This document shows, one piece after another, positions 17,995-26,188 of a stretch of DNA of 64,000 bases. The stretch is from Rhodoglobus sp. Its GTDB lineage: Bacteria; Actinomycetota; Actinomycetes; Actinomycetales; Microbacteriaceae. Position 1 is the first letter of the stretch. Every line of letters begins with the position of its first letter. The position numbers and the translations under genes were made by a program. The notes beneath the pieces were generated by a model. It did not search any database, was not told the origin of the DNA, and saw only the letters and a list, made by a program, of their open reading frames with translations. Where the stretch lies: the NCBI GenBank assembly GCA_025463605.1, contig JAODAV010000001.1, forward strand, positions 186,001-250,000. The letters run 5' to 3'.

Positions 17995-18246
17995 TCATCG
18001 CGCCCCCTGCCCCGGCGCGAGCATGCCCCGGGCCTGCTCATAACGCACGGCGATGGCCTGACGCCACCGGCCGCTCACCTCGGGCGCTTGCTCGCGCAGC
18101 CAATCGGCGATGCGCGAGTGCGTCCACGTCGTGGCATCCTGCGCGTCGAGGAAAGCGAACCACTCGTCCGGATGCCGCCCAGTCGCGTCGAGCATCGCCC
18201 GATCGCTCATCGAGTCGGAGTGCGAGCCCACCGCGTCGTCAGCCAT
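17995..18246 (-). CDS. Small DUF4287-like protein
   Basis: 83-residue soluble protein. The segment GRHPDEWFAFLDAQDATTW...IADWLREQ...WRQAIAVRYEQARG matches the DUF4287 pattern as I recall it (a Trp-rich helical module common in actinobacteria, function unknown). It lies nine bases after rsmA and shortly before ispE, on the same strand. The first ATG is used; MSDRAML further in is an alternative start. Confidence 0.75.
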   Translation of the reverse strand: MADDAVGSHSDSMSDRAMLDATGRHPDEWFAFLDAQDATTWTHSRIADWLREQAPEVSGRWRQAIAVRYEQARGMLAPGQGAR

Positions 18247-18255
18247 AGTCCGAAG

Positions 18256-19101
18256 CTACAACAGGATGCCGCGCCCGCCCCGGGCTACGCGCAAGTACTC
18301 CGCTACCGTGAGCTCCTCGCCGCGAGCGGTGGGCGCGATGCCGGCGGCCTCGAGCTGCGCGGATGCCGCCGCCGAGTCCCCGAGCACGTGCGACAGCGCC
18401 TGCCGCAGCATTTTGCGTCGCTGCTGGAACGCGGCATCCACGAGCTCGAACGTCGCGAGCCTCTCGCCCTCCGTGCCCGGCTGCGCGCGCCGCTCGAAAC
18501 GCACGAGGATCGAGTCGACATTGGGCACCGGCCAGAACACCTGGCGGCTCACCTTGCCGGCCGTCGAGAATTCTCCGTACCACGCGGCCTTGACGCTCGG
18601 GGCGCCGTACACCTTGGAGCCGGGACCGGCCGCGACGCGCTCCCCCACCTCCGCCTGCACCATCACGAGGCCGCGCTCGATGCTCGGGAACCGCTCCAGG
18701 AAGTGCAGCAGCACGGGCACCGACACGTTGTACGGGAGGTTGGCGACGAGAACCGTCGGCGCGTCCGGCAGTTCCGTGACCTTGAGCGCGTCCTCCGTGA
18801 TGACGGTGAGGGAGGCATCCGGCTGCAATTGGGACACCGTGATCGGCAGCTGCTGCGCGAGTCGCTTGTCGATCTCGACGGCGACGACGGATGCCCCCGC
18901 CTCGAGCAAACCGAGGGTGAGCGACCCCAGACCGGGGCCGACCTCGACGACGGTCTCGCCGGCGGTGACACCCGCCGACTTCACGATTCGGCGCACGGTG
19001 TTCGCGTCGATCACGAAATTCTGGCCCAGCTTCTTGGTGGGCTGCAGGCCGAGCAGGTCGGCGAGATCGCGGATCTCGGCGGGACCGAGGAGTGAGCTCA
19101 C
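18256..19101 (-). CDS. rsmA: 16S rRNA (adenine1518-N6/adenine1519-N6)-dimethyltransferase
   Basis: 281 residues from the GTG at 19101. KKLGQNFVIDANTVRRIV is the KsgA signature near the N-terminus, VEVGPGLGSLTLGLL is the SAM loop, and VANLPYNVSVPVL is the catalytic NLPY motif. It dimethylates two adjacent adenines near the 3' end of 16S rRNA during ribosome maturation. Located between tatD and the DUF4287 gene in a conserved actinobacterial string (metG-tatD-rsmA-ispE). No strong Shine-Dalgarno; translation may be coupled to tatD, which ends 13 bp upstream. Confidence 0.96.
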   Translation of the reverse strand: MSSLLGPAEIRDLADLLGLQPTKKLGQNFVIDANTVRRIVKSAGVTAGETVVEVGPGLGSLTLGLLEAGASVVAVEIDKRLAQQLPITVSQLQPDASLTVITEDALKVTELPDAPTVLVANLPYNVSVPVLLHFLERFPSIERGLVMVQAEVGERVAAGPGSKVYGAPSVKAAWYGEFSTAGKVSRQVFWPVPNVDSILVRFERRAQPGTEGERLATFELVDAAFQQRRKMLRQALSHVLGDSAAASAQLEAAGIAPTARGEELTVAEYLRVARGGRGILL

Positions 19102-19114
19102 GCTCGCACCGATC

Positions 19115-20047
19115 TCACGCGAGATCCGCGAAAGGGCCGGTGCGCTCGGTGACGACGGGTTCCGAGTCCCAGGCGCCGTAGACCTCCTCCGTCGTCGAGG
19201 AGATCTGTGCGGCGAGCATCGACACGTCGGTCTCGAGGTGCGCAGCCATCGCCCGCAGCGTGTGCGGGATGAGATACGGCGAGTTGGGCCGCCCGCGGAA
19301 CGGGTGCGGCGTGAGGTACGGGGCATCCGTCTCCACGAGGATGCGCGCCCGTGGGATCACGGCGAGAGCGTCGCGCAAGCCGGTGGCGTTCTTGAAGGTC
19401 ACCGTGCCCGCGAACGACAGGTACCACCCGTTGTCGGCGCACAGGCGCGCCAGGTCGGCGTCACCCGAGAAGCAGTGGAATACCGTGCGCTCCGGCGCAC
19501 CCACCCTGCGGAGGGTCGCGATGACTTCGGCGTGGGCATCCCGGTCATGGATCTGAAGGGCCAGTCCGTGCTTCTTCGCGATCTCGATGTGCGCCTCGAA
19601 GGAGCGGTACTGGGCCCGGCCGCCTTCACCCTGCTCGGTGCGGTAGAAGTCCAGCCCCGTCTCGCCGATGGCGCGCACCCTCGGCCGGGAGGCGAGTTCG
19701 TCGATCTCCGCGAGCGCGTCATCGAGCGTGCCGGATGCCTCGTACCGCGGCGCCTCGTTGGGGTGGATGGCCACTGCGGCGAGCACGCGGGGCTCACGTG
19801 ACGCGATCTCAGCCGACCAGCGACTCGTCTCGAGATCGCCACCCACCTGAACGACACCGCGTACGCCCACGCTCGACGCCCGGTCGAGGTGCTCGCGGTA
19901 GTCGAGCTGCTCGCCCGGGGCGCCGTCGGAGATCTCGAGATGCGTGTGGTTGTCGTAGACCCCGACGGTCAGCGCCTCCGGCAGGGGCGGGTATTCGAGA
20001 TCCCGGGAGCCCTCGGTGTCGCGATGCCGGATGTGCGCGTCGGTCAA
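19115..20047 (-). CDS. TatD-family metal-dependent DNase/hydrolase
   Basis: 310 residues. DNHTHLEI has the HxH metal pair, followed by AIHPNEA, AIGETGLDFYR, ALQIHDRDAH, VFHCFSGD and LVETDAPYLTPHPFRGRPN, all TatD hallmarks. The start is inferred as the TTG at 20047, whose TTGA overlaps the metG TGA stop; no ATG or GTG fits better near the N-terminus, though later starts remain possible. A 3'-5' exonuclease or quality-control hydrolase role is known for the family. Confidence 0.9.
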   Translation of the reverse strand: MTDAHIRHRDTEGSRDLEYPPLPEALTVGVYDNHTHLEISDGAPGEQLDYREHLDRASSVGVRGVVQVGGDLETSRWSAEIASREPRVLAAVAIHPNEAPRYEASGTLDDALAEIDELASRPRVRAIGETGLDFYRTEQGEGGRAQYRSFEAHIEIAKKHGLALQIHDRDAHAEVIATLRRVGAPERTVFHCFSGDADLARLCADNGWYLSFAGTVTFKNATGLRDALAVIPRARILVETDAPYLTPHPFRGRPNSPYLIPHTLRAMAAHLETDVSMLAAQISSTTEEVYGAWDSEPVVTERTGPFADLA

Positions 20048-21618
20048 ACGGTGACGTCCTGTTCGATGCGCGGAAACAGTGACGTCTCGAGCGGCGTGAC
20101 CTGCCCCGCGCCCGTCCACGCCCAGGCTCGGTCGATGGGCTGCGCGTCGAGCTCGCCCTGCCCGCCGAGAGCCTCCCACAGTCGCGCCGCCGCCTTCGGC
20201 AGCACGGGCGAGAGCAGCACCGCGAGGGTCCCGAGCCCGTGCACCGCGCTCGCGAGCACGTGCTCGAGGCGCGCTTTCGCGGCCGGGTCTTTCGCGAGCG
20301 CCCACGGCTCGTTCTCGGTGATGTACAGGTTGAGGGCGTCGACGAGTTGCCAGATCACCGCGAGCGCCTCGTTGATCGCGAACGACCCGATGGCGGTGTT
20401 CGCCTCGTCGGTCACGCGCTTCTCGAGCGTGGCGATCTTCGGGTCGATGTCTACCGACGGCACGGCGCCGTCGAAGTACCGCGTGACCATCGCGACGACG
20501 CGGGAGGCGAGATTGCCGAACCCGTTGGCCAGCTCCGCCTGGTAGCGCGCGCTCAGGTCCTCCCAGCTGAACGAACCGTCCTGTCCGAACGCGATTGCCG
20601 ACAGGAAGTAGTAGCGGAACGCATCCGAGCCGAACGTGTCGGTGATCTGCGAGGGCGCGATACCGGTGAGCTTCGACTTGGACATCTTCTCGCCGCCGAC
20701 GAGCAGCCAGCCGTGACCGAAGACGGCCTTCGGTACTTCGAGCCCCGCGGCCATGAGCATGGCGGGCCAGATCACCGCGTGGAAGCGAGCGATGTCTTTG
20801 CCGACGATGTGCACGGCCGGCCAACGACGCTGGAACTGCTCGTCGGGCTTATCAGAAGCGCCGACGCCGTACCCGATTGCCGTGATGTAGTTCAGCAGCG
20901 CGTCGAACCAGACGTAGACGACGTGCGAGTCGTCCCACGGAACCTTGATGCCCCAATCGAAACTCGACCGCGAGATCGACAGGTCGGCGAGGCCCTGCTT
21001 GACGAATTGGATGATCTCGTTGCGCACGCTCGCGGGCTGAACGAAGCCCGGCGTGTTCTCGTAGAGATCGAGCAGCTTCTGCTCGAAGGCGCTCATGCGG
21101 AAGAAGTAGTTCTTCTCCTTGAGCAGCTCGACCGGCCGGCCATGGATCTTGCACACGAGCTGGCCCGCGTAGTCGCCGTCTTCGGTCTCGAGCAGGTCGT
21201 CGAGCTGCTTGTACTCCTCGCAGCCGACGCAGTAGTAGCCCTCGTACTCGCCCGAGTAGATGTGCCCGTCGTCGTAGAGCTTCTGAAGGAAGGTCGCGAC
21301 CGCGGTCTCATGCCTCGGCTCCGTCGTGCGGATGAAGTCGTCATTGCGGATGTCGATCGTCTCGAGCAGCGGCAGCCACGCACTCTCGACGAGCCTGTCC
21401 GCCCATGCCTGCGGTGTCGTGTCGTTCGCGACGGCGGTGCGCAGGATCTTCTGGCCGTGCTCATCCGTTCCTGTCAGCAGCCAGGTGTCGTCGCCCCGCT
21501 GGCGGTGCCAGCGCGCGAGAACGTCCGCAGCCACCTCCGTGTACGCGTGGCCGATGTGGGGCACGTCGTTGACGTAGAAGATGGGCGTCGTGATGTAGAA
21601 GGAATCCGCGGCGGCCAT
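20044..21618 (-). CDS. metG: Methionyl-tRNA synthetase
   Basis: 524-residue class I synthetase. FYITTPIFYVNDVPHIGHAYT includes the HIGH-type motif; a zinc/Cys region YCVGCEEYKQ and the KMSKS motif (GGEKMSKSKL) follow, then the helical anticodon-binding domain. It charges tRNA-Met. A TAGTAT box lies seven bases before the ATG at 21618, suggesting a leaderless message that starts the metG-tatD-rsmA-DUF4287 transcription unit. Standard length for the actinobacterial form without a C-terminal tRNA-binding extension. Confidence 0.97.
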   Translation of the reverse strand: MAAADSFYITTPIFYVNDVPHIGHAYTEVAADVLARWHRQRGDDTWLLTGTDEHGQKILRTAVANDTTPQAWADRLVESAWLPLLETIDIRNDDFIRTTEPRHETAVATFLQKLYDDGHIYSGEYEGYYCVGCEEYKQLDDLLETEDGDYAGQLVCKIHGRPVELLKEKNYFFRMSAFEQKLLDLYENTPGFVQPASVRNEIIQFVKQGLADLSISRSSFDWGIKVPWDDSHVVYVWFDALLNYITAIGYGVGASDKPDEQFQRRWPAVHIVGKDIARFHAVIWPAMLMAAGLEVPKAVFGHGWLLVGGEKMSKSKLTGIAPSQITDTFGSDAFRYYFLSAIAFGQDGSFSWEDLSARYQAELANGFGNLASRVVAMVTRYFDGAVPSVDIDPKIATLEKRVTDEANTAIGSFAINEALAVIWQLVDALNLYITENEPWALAKDPAAKARLEHVLASAVHGLGTLAVLLSPVLPKAAARLWEALGGQGELDAQPIDRAWAWTGAGQVTPLETSLFPRIEQDVTV

Positions 21619-21625
21619 GGGCTCA

Positions 21626-21631
21626 ATACTA
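21626..21631 (-). promoter_or_regulatory. -10 box (TAGTAT) of metG
   Basis: TAGTAT on the minus strand, seven bases before the metG ATG; consistent with a leaderless or near-leaderless transcript. Confidence 0.45.
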
Positions 21632-21649
21632 TTCGCCGCCGCAGCGGTG

Positions 21650-22459
21650 TTACCTCGAGCGGAGCGCTGCCTCGTACAACTCGCGCTTCGAGAGCCCCGT
21701 CGACTGGGCGACCTCGGCGCACGCATCCTTGAGCTTCGCCCCTTGTGCGACGAGCGCGAGCACCTCGGCGATCGCGGTAGGCAGGTCGGATTCCCGCGCC
21801 TGCGCCCCCGCGACGACAATGCAGATCTCCCCCCGTGCGCCGTCGGCGAACCGCTCGGCCACCTCGGCCGCCGAACCGCGCACGACCTCCTCGTGCAGTT
21901 TGGTCAACTCGCGGCACACGACCACCCGGCGATCCCCGCCCAGCGCATTCGCAAGGTCTTTGAGCGCGGCGGGCAGGCGATTGGGCGACTCGAAGAACAC
22001 CATCGTGCGAGGCTCCCGCTCGAGCGCCCTGAAGTACGCGACGCGGCCCTTGCGGGGCAAGAAGCCCTCGAACGTGAACCGGTCGGTGGGCAATCCGGAG
22101 ACCGCGAGGGCCGTCAGCACCGCACTCGGCCCGGGCAGCGCCGTGACCGTGACGCCGGAAGCAGCAGCGGCCGCGACGAGGGGGAACCCGGGGTCGCTGA
22201 TCGCCGGCATTCCCGCGTCGCTCAGCACCAGCACATCCACAGTCCTGGCAAGCTCGACGATCTCCGCGGCCTTCTCGGTCTCGTTGTGCTCGTGGAGCGC
22301 GATGAGTCGCGGCCGGTTCGCGATGCCCAGTGCGCGCATGAGATGGATGGTCGTGCGCGTGTCCTCGCTGGCGATGACCTCCGCGTTGCCGAGTGCCTCG
22401 ACGAGCCGCGCGGAGGCGTCGCCGAGGTTGCCGATGGGGGTGGCAGCGAGGATGATCAC
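21650..22459 (-). CDS. rsmI: 16S rRNA (cytidine1402-2'-O)-methyltransferase
   Basis: 269 residues from the GTG at 22459. VIILAATPIGNLGD, VIASEDTRTT and VLVLSDAGMPAISDPGF are RsmI/tetrapyrrole-methylase fold motifs for SAM binding, and FEGFLPRKGR is the conserved RsmI loop. It 2'-O-methylates C1402 of 16S rRNA. Divergent from the mannosyltransferase gene with a 39-bp gap. The long in-frame stretch upstream of 22459 lies inside the opposite-strand gene and is not coding. Confidence 0.95.
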   Translation of the reverse strand: MIILAATPIGNLGDASARLVEALGNAEVIASEDTRTTIHLMRALGIANRPRLIALHEHNETEKAAEIVELARTVDVLVLSDAGMPAISDPGFPLVAAAAASGVTVTALPGPSAVLTALAVSGLPTDRFTFEGFLPRKGRVAYFRALEREPRTMVFFESPNRLPAALKDLANALGGDRRVVVCRELTKLHEEVVRGSAAEVAERFADGARGEICIVVAGAQARESDLPTAIAEVLALVAQGAKLKDACAEVAQSTGLSKRELYEAALRSR

Positions 22460-22486
22460 CCGCCCATCATCCCAGCCCCCTGCCAA

Positions 22487-22492
22487 TACGAT
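22487..22492 (+). promoter_or_regulatory. -10 box (TACGAT) of the O-mannosyltransferase gene
   Basis: TACGAT, then six bases, then the ATG at 22499; leaderless-type spacing. Confidence 0.5.
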
Positions 22493-22498
22493 TGCGGG

Positions 22499-24118
22499 AT
22501 GAGTGCGCGGCCCGAGTTCGACGAGGTGCTTGGCAGCGACGCGCACGTAGGAACGGCAGACGAGCCCACCGGTTCGCGCCTCGACGACTGGTGGGAGCGG
22601 CTGTCGCCGCGCACACAGCGCGTGCTCCGATGGGCCGCCCCGGCGCTCGTCGTCGCCATCGCGGCCTTCACGCGACTGTGGAATCTCGGCAGCCCGCGAG
22701 CACTCGTCTTCGACGAGACCTTCTATGTGAAGGATGCCTGGACGCTGTGGAACCTCGGCTACGAGGCGTCCTGGCCCGCCGAAGCCGACGCGCTCTTCGT
22801 CGGCGGCCACACGGACGCGTACTCGACGGCCGCGTCGTTCGTCGTGCACCCCCCGCTCGGTAAGTGGCTCATCGGCATGGGGATGGCGGCATTCGGGCCC
22901 GACAACCCCGTGGGCTGGCGCATCTCGACGGCGCTCGCGGGCATCCTCGCGGTCGTTCTCGTCATGCTCATCGCGCGCTATCTGTTCAAGTCGACGCTGC
23001 TCGCGACAATCGCCGGCCTGCTCATGGCGATCGAAGGCAACGCGATCGTCATGAGCCGCGTCGGACTGCTCGACAACTTCGTCATGCTCTTCGCGCTGCT
23101 CGGGTTCGGCGCGATCCTGCTCGATCGTCAGTGGAGCTCGGTGCGCCTTGCCGCGTGGCTCGGGAGACGGAGGGATGCCGGGCTCGGCACCGACTGGGGC
23201 CCGGCATTGTGGTGGCGACCCTGGCTCATCGCCGCGGGAGCCGCGTTCGGAGCCGCGGCCGCCGTCAAGTGGAACGGCCTCTACTTTCTCGCGTTCTTCG
23301 CGATCTACACGCTCGTCGTCGACGCGATCGCGCGGCGAAGGTCGGGCATCCCGTTCTGGGCGACGGGAACCGTCTTCAAGCAGGCTCCCGTCACCTTCGT
23401 GCTCATGGTGCCTGTCGCCGTCGCCGTGTACCTCGTCTCGTGGACCGGCTGGTTCGTCACGGATGGCGGCTACTCCCGCCACTGGGCCGACGGCGCCAAC
23501 GCCTGGACGGGACTCTTCGCGTGGGTGCCCGCTGAGCTGCAGAGCTTCCTGCACTTCGAGAAATCGGTATACGACTACCACGTCGGCGAGAACCGCCCGC
23601 ACGCCTACCAGGCCAATCCGCTCACATGGCTGCTGCTCGTGCGGCCCACGAGCATGTGGTACGAGAGCTCGAGTCTCGGTCAGAACGGATGCGAAGCGAC
23701 GACGTGCGGCGCCTCGATCACCGGCATCGCGAATCCCATCATCTGGTGGGCCGCGACCGCCGCGATGATCTACCTCGTGTACCGGCTTGTGCGGTATCGC
23801 GAGTGGCCCGTCGGTCTCATACTCGCGGGGCTCGCTGCGGGTTACCTGCCGTGGTTGCTGTACCTCAACCGCACGGTGTTCCAGTTCTACACGATCGCGT
23901 TCGAGCCCTACCTGATCCTGGCGCTCACGCTCGTGATCGGGCTCGTGCTCGGCAGCCCGCGAAATCCGTGGTGGGAACGCACGAGCGGCGTGCGGGTCGT
24001 CGTGGTGTTCCTCGCTGTGGCGATCGCGGCGAGCGTGTTCTTCTGGCCGCTGTGGACGGGCATGCAACTCGACTACGACTACATGCGCGTGCACTGGTGG
24101 TTGCCTACCTGGCGGTAG
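22499..24118 (+). CDS. Protein O-mannosyltransferase (dolichyl/polyprenyl-phosphate-mannose type, GT39)
   Basis: 539-residue multi-span membrane enzyme. After an N-terminal cytoplasmic segment and a first span (APALVVAIAAFTRLWNL), the extracytoplasmic loop holds the catalytic Asp-Glu pair in VFDETFYVKDAW, then HPPLGKWLI. About ten further hydrophobic spans follow. The family transfers mannose from a polyprenyl-phosphate donor to Ser/Thr of exported proteins. Divergent from rsmI, an arrangement common in actinobacteria. TAG stop at 24118; metY begins 58 bp later with its own promoter box. Confidence 0.93.
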   Translation: MSARPEFDEVLGSDAHVGTADEPTGSRLDDWWERLSPRTQRVLRWAAPALVVAIAAFTRLWNLGSPRALVFDETFYVKDAWTLWNLGYEASWPAEADALFVGGHTDAYSTAASFVVHPPLGKWLIGMGMAAFGPDNPVGWRISTALAGILAVVLVMLIARYLFKSTLLATIAGLLMAIEGNAIVMSRVGLLDNFVMLFALLGFGAILLDRQWSSVRLAAWLGRRRDAGLGTDWGPALWWRPWLIAAGAAFGAAAAVKWNGLYFLAFFAIYTLVVDAIARRRSGIPFWATGTVFKQAPVTFVLMVPVAVAVYLVSWTGWFVTDGGYSRHWADGANAWTGLFAWVPAELQSFLHFEKSVYDYHVGENRPHAYQANPLTWLLLVRPTSMWYESSSLGQNGCEATTCGASITGIANPIIWWAATAAMIYLVYRLVRYREWPVGLILAGLAAGYLPWLLYLNRTVFQFYTIAFEPYLILALTLVIGLVLGSPRNPWWERTSGVRVVVVFLAVAIAASVFFWPLWTGMQLDYDYMRVHWWLPTWR

Positions 24119-24164
24119 CTACAGACTGTTACGCCCCGCGGCCATTGGAGCCCTAGGGTTTCGG

Positions 24165-24170
24165 TAGCCT
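24165..24170 (+). promoter_or_regulatory. -10 box (TAGCCT) of metY
   Basis: TAGCCT, six bases, then the metY ATG at 24177. The 58-bp gap is too short for a SAM riboswitch, and no Shine-Dalgarno is present, so a leaderless transcript is likely. Confidence 0.5.
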
Positions 24171-24176
24171 GATCCG

Positions 24177-25466
24177 ATGGCAGATAGAGAGTACGGCTTC
24201 CGCACGCGGGCGATCCACGCAGGAAACATCCCGGATGCCGTCACCGGCGCCCGTGCCCTGCCCATCTACCAGACCAGTGCGTTCGTCTTCGATGACACAG
24301 CGGATGCCGCCGCGCGCTTCGCCCTCCAGAAGTACGGCAACATCTACTCCCGCCTCGCCAACCCCACGGTCGCGAGCTTCGAGGAGCGCGTCGCCTCCCT
24401 CGAAGGCGCTCTCGGCGCTGTGGCGACCGCGAGTGGGCTCGGCGCCCAGTTCATCACCTTCGCCTCCCTCGCGGGCGCCGGCGACCACATCGTCTCGTCC
24501 GCCAACCTCTATGGCGGGTCGATCACGCAGCTCGACATCACCCTGCGACGCTTCGGCGTCGACACGACCTTCGTGCGCTCGTCGGACCCCGCGGACTACG
24601 CGGCCGCGATCACCGACAAGACCAAGCTCATCTTCGCCGAGACGATCGCCAACCCGTCCGGCGAGATCGCCGACATCGAGGGCCTCGCGGAGGTGGCGCA
24701 CGCGCACAATCTGCCCCTTATCGTCGACTCGACCGTCGCGACCCCATACCTCAACCGCCCGATCGAGTGGGGTGCCGATGTCGTGGTGCACTCGGCGACG
24801 AAGTTCCTCGGCGGTGCGGGCACCACCCTCGGCGGTGTCGTCGCCGAGTCGGGCCGGTTCCACTGGGCCAACGAGCACTTCCCGCTCTTCGACCAGCCCG
24901 TTCCCTCCTACGGTGGCCTGAACTGGCATGGCAACTTCGGTGAGTACGCGTTCCTGACGCGCCTTCGCGCCGAGCAGCTGCGCGACATCGGGCCGGCGCT
25001 CGCACCCCACTCCGCGTGGCTGCTCGCCCAAGGCGTCGAGACCTTGCCGTTCAGGATGCAGGCCCACGTCGACAACGCCCGCATCGTCGCGGAGTGGCTG
25101 GTTGCCGATCCACGCATCGAGCGCGTCTACTGGGCCGGCCTTCCCGGGCACCCGCACCACGAGCGCGCGAAGAAGTACCTCCCCAAGGGTCCCGGCTCGG
25201 TCTTCAGCTTCGAGGTCAAGGGCGGTCGCGAGGTCGGCCAGCGCTTCATCGAGAGCGTGAACCTGGCCAGCCATCTCGCCAACATCGGTGACGCGAAGAC
25301 GCTCGTGATTCATCCGGCGTCGACCACCCATGCCCAGCTCAGCGAGCAGCAGCTCATCGACGCGGGCGTACTTCCCGGTGTCGTTCGCATCAGCGTGGGA
25401 ATAGAAGACCCAGAAGACATCGTTGATGACATTGACCAGGCACTGGCCGTAGCCACGAAGGGCTGA
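24177..25466 (+). CDS. metY: O-acetylhomoserine sulfhydrylase / aminocarboxypropyltransferase
   Basis: 429-residue Cys/Met-metabolism PLP enzyme. Substrate/cofactor motifs include RLANPTVASFEERVASLEG, the Schiff-base Lys209 in HSATKFLGG, and the ending THAQLSEQQLIDAGVLPGVVRISVGIEDPEDI. It makes homocysteine from O-acetylhomoserine and sulfide in methionine synthesis. Length and the GVETLPFRMQAH insertion fit MetY rather than cystathionine lyase. The CoA-binding-protein gene follows after three bases. The rhodanese at 30175 is the only other clearly sulfur-related gene nearby. Confidence 0.93.
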   Translation: MADREYGFRTRAIHAGNIPDAVTGARALPIYQTSAFVFDDTADAAARFALQKYGNIYSRLANPTVASFEERVASLEGALGAVATASGLGAQFITFASLAGAGDHIVSSANLYGGSITQLDITLRRFGVDTTFVRSSDPADYAAAITDKTKLIFAETIANPSGEIADIEGLAEVAHAHNLPLIVDSTVATPYLNRPIEWGADVVVHSATKFLGGAGTTLGGVVAESGRFHWANEHFPLFDQPVPSYGGLNWHGNFGEYAFLTRLRAEQLRDIGPALAPHSAWLLAQGVETLPFRMQAHVDNARIVAEWLVADPRIERVYWAGLPGHPHHERAKKYLPKGPGSVFSFEVKGGREVGQRFIESVNLASHLANIGDAKTLVIHPASTTHAQLSEQQLIDAGVLPGVVRISVGIEDPEDIVDDIDQALAVATKG

Positions 25467-25469
25467 TCG

Positions 25470-26051
25470 ATGAGCACCGCTACCGACGAAGAGGTTCAGA
25501 CCACGCAGCTGGCCAACGGCCTCACCTGTGACATTCCTGCAAGCTCCCCCCTCGCGAAGCTGCTCAAGTCGCAGCGCACGTGGATCGGGCCCACCGCGAA
25601 GGAGCGGCTCGCCATCCTGCAGAAGGCCAAGTCCATCGCGATCGTCGGCGCCTCACCCAATGCCGCGCGCTCGAGCTACTTCGTCGGCACCTACCTGCAG
25701 CAATCGAGCGACTACCGCGTCTACTTCGTCAACCCCAACGCCGACGAGATTCTCGGCCAGAAGGCCTACAAGTCGCTCACGGACCTTCCCGAGGTTCCCG
25801 ACATCGTCGACGTCTTCCGCAAGGCCAGCGACATCCCCTCCGTCGTCGACGAGGTGCTCGCCTCCGGCGCGAAGACCATCTGGGTGCAATTGGGCATCTG
25901 GAACCAGGATGCCGCCATCTACGCCGAGAGCAAGGGCCTGACCGTGGTCATGGACCGCTGCATCAAGGTCGAGCACGCGCGCTTCCACGGTGGACTGCAC
26001 CTGCTCGGCTTCGACACCGGCGTCATCACGTCGCGCAAGACCGTGCGCTAG
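25470..26051 (+). CDS. CoA-binding (YccU-like) protein
   Basis: 193 residues with a Rossmann CoA-binding fold: SIAIVGASPNAARSSYFVGTYL, VYFVNPNADEILGQKAYKSLTDLPEVPDIVDVF and IWVQLGIWNQDAA. A final RCIKVEHARFHGGLHLLGFDTGVITSRK region follows the fold. The family binds CoA but its cellular role is not established. It starts three bases after metY and is surely co-transcribed. The 137-bp gap that follows holds a structured leader for the next operon. Confidence 0.85.
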   Translation: MSTATDEEVQTTQLANGLTCDIPASSPLAKLLKSQRTWIGPTAKERLAILQKAKSIAIVGASPNAARSSYFVGTYLQQSSDYRVYFVNPNADEILGQKAYKSLTDLPEVPDIVDVFRKASDIPSVVDEVLASGAKTIWVQLGIWNQDAAIYAESKGLTVVMDRCIKVEHARFHGGLHLLGFDTGVITSRKTVR

Positions 26052-26070
26052 CGGCCGTTCACCACAAACT

Positions 26071-26150
26071 CACGGGAAAACCCCGCAAACGGGGGCCGCG
26101 GGAGCTTCGCACACCCGGTAACGTCGATGGGGCAGGGTTCCCGACGGCGT
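26071..26150 (+). promoter_or_regulatory. Structured 5' leader, possible divergent GEMM (c-di-GMP-I-like) riboswitch
   Basis: The 137-bp gap before the polysaccharide synthase contains a closing helix CGGGAA (26073-26078) with TTCCCG (26138-26143). Inside is a clean hairpin CCCCG-CAAA-CGGGG (26081-26094) and a second G/C-rich arm. The head GGGAAAACC and the tail GCAGGGTTCCCGA recall the conserved ends of the c-di-GMP-I aptamer (GGCAAACC, AGCxGGGUUxCCG), but the central GGACGCAAAGCC is only partly matched by GGGCCGCGGGAGCT. A regulated leader is well supported; the ligand class is a guess. Confidence 0.35.
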
Positions 26151-26188
26151 TGCCCGAAACGCGCCGATCCTGCCGAAGGATACTCCCG

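Noticed and set aside
22460-24094. Long open frame on the minus strand opposite the O-mannosyltransferase gene, in frame with rsmI
   Set aside because: Its translation is Arg/Glu/His-rich low-complexity sequence, while the plus strand gives a clear membrane enzyme. Only the rsmI part below 22459 is real.
24119-24176. SAM riboswitch before metY
   Set aside because: The gap is only 58 bp and contains a leaderless promoter box next to the ATG, with no room or motif for an aptamer.
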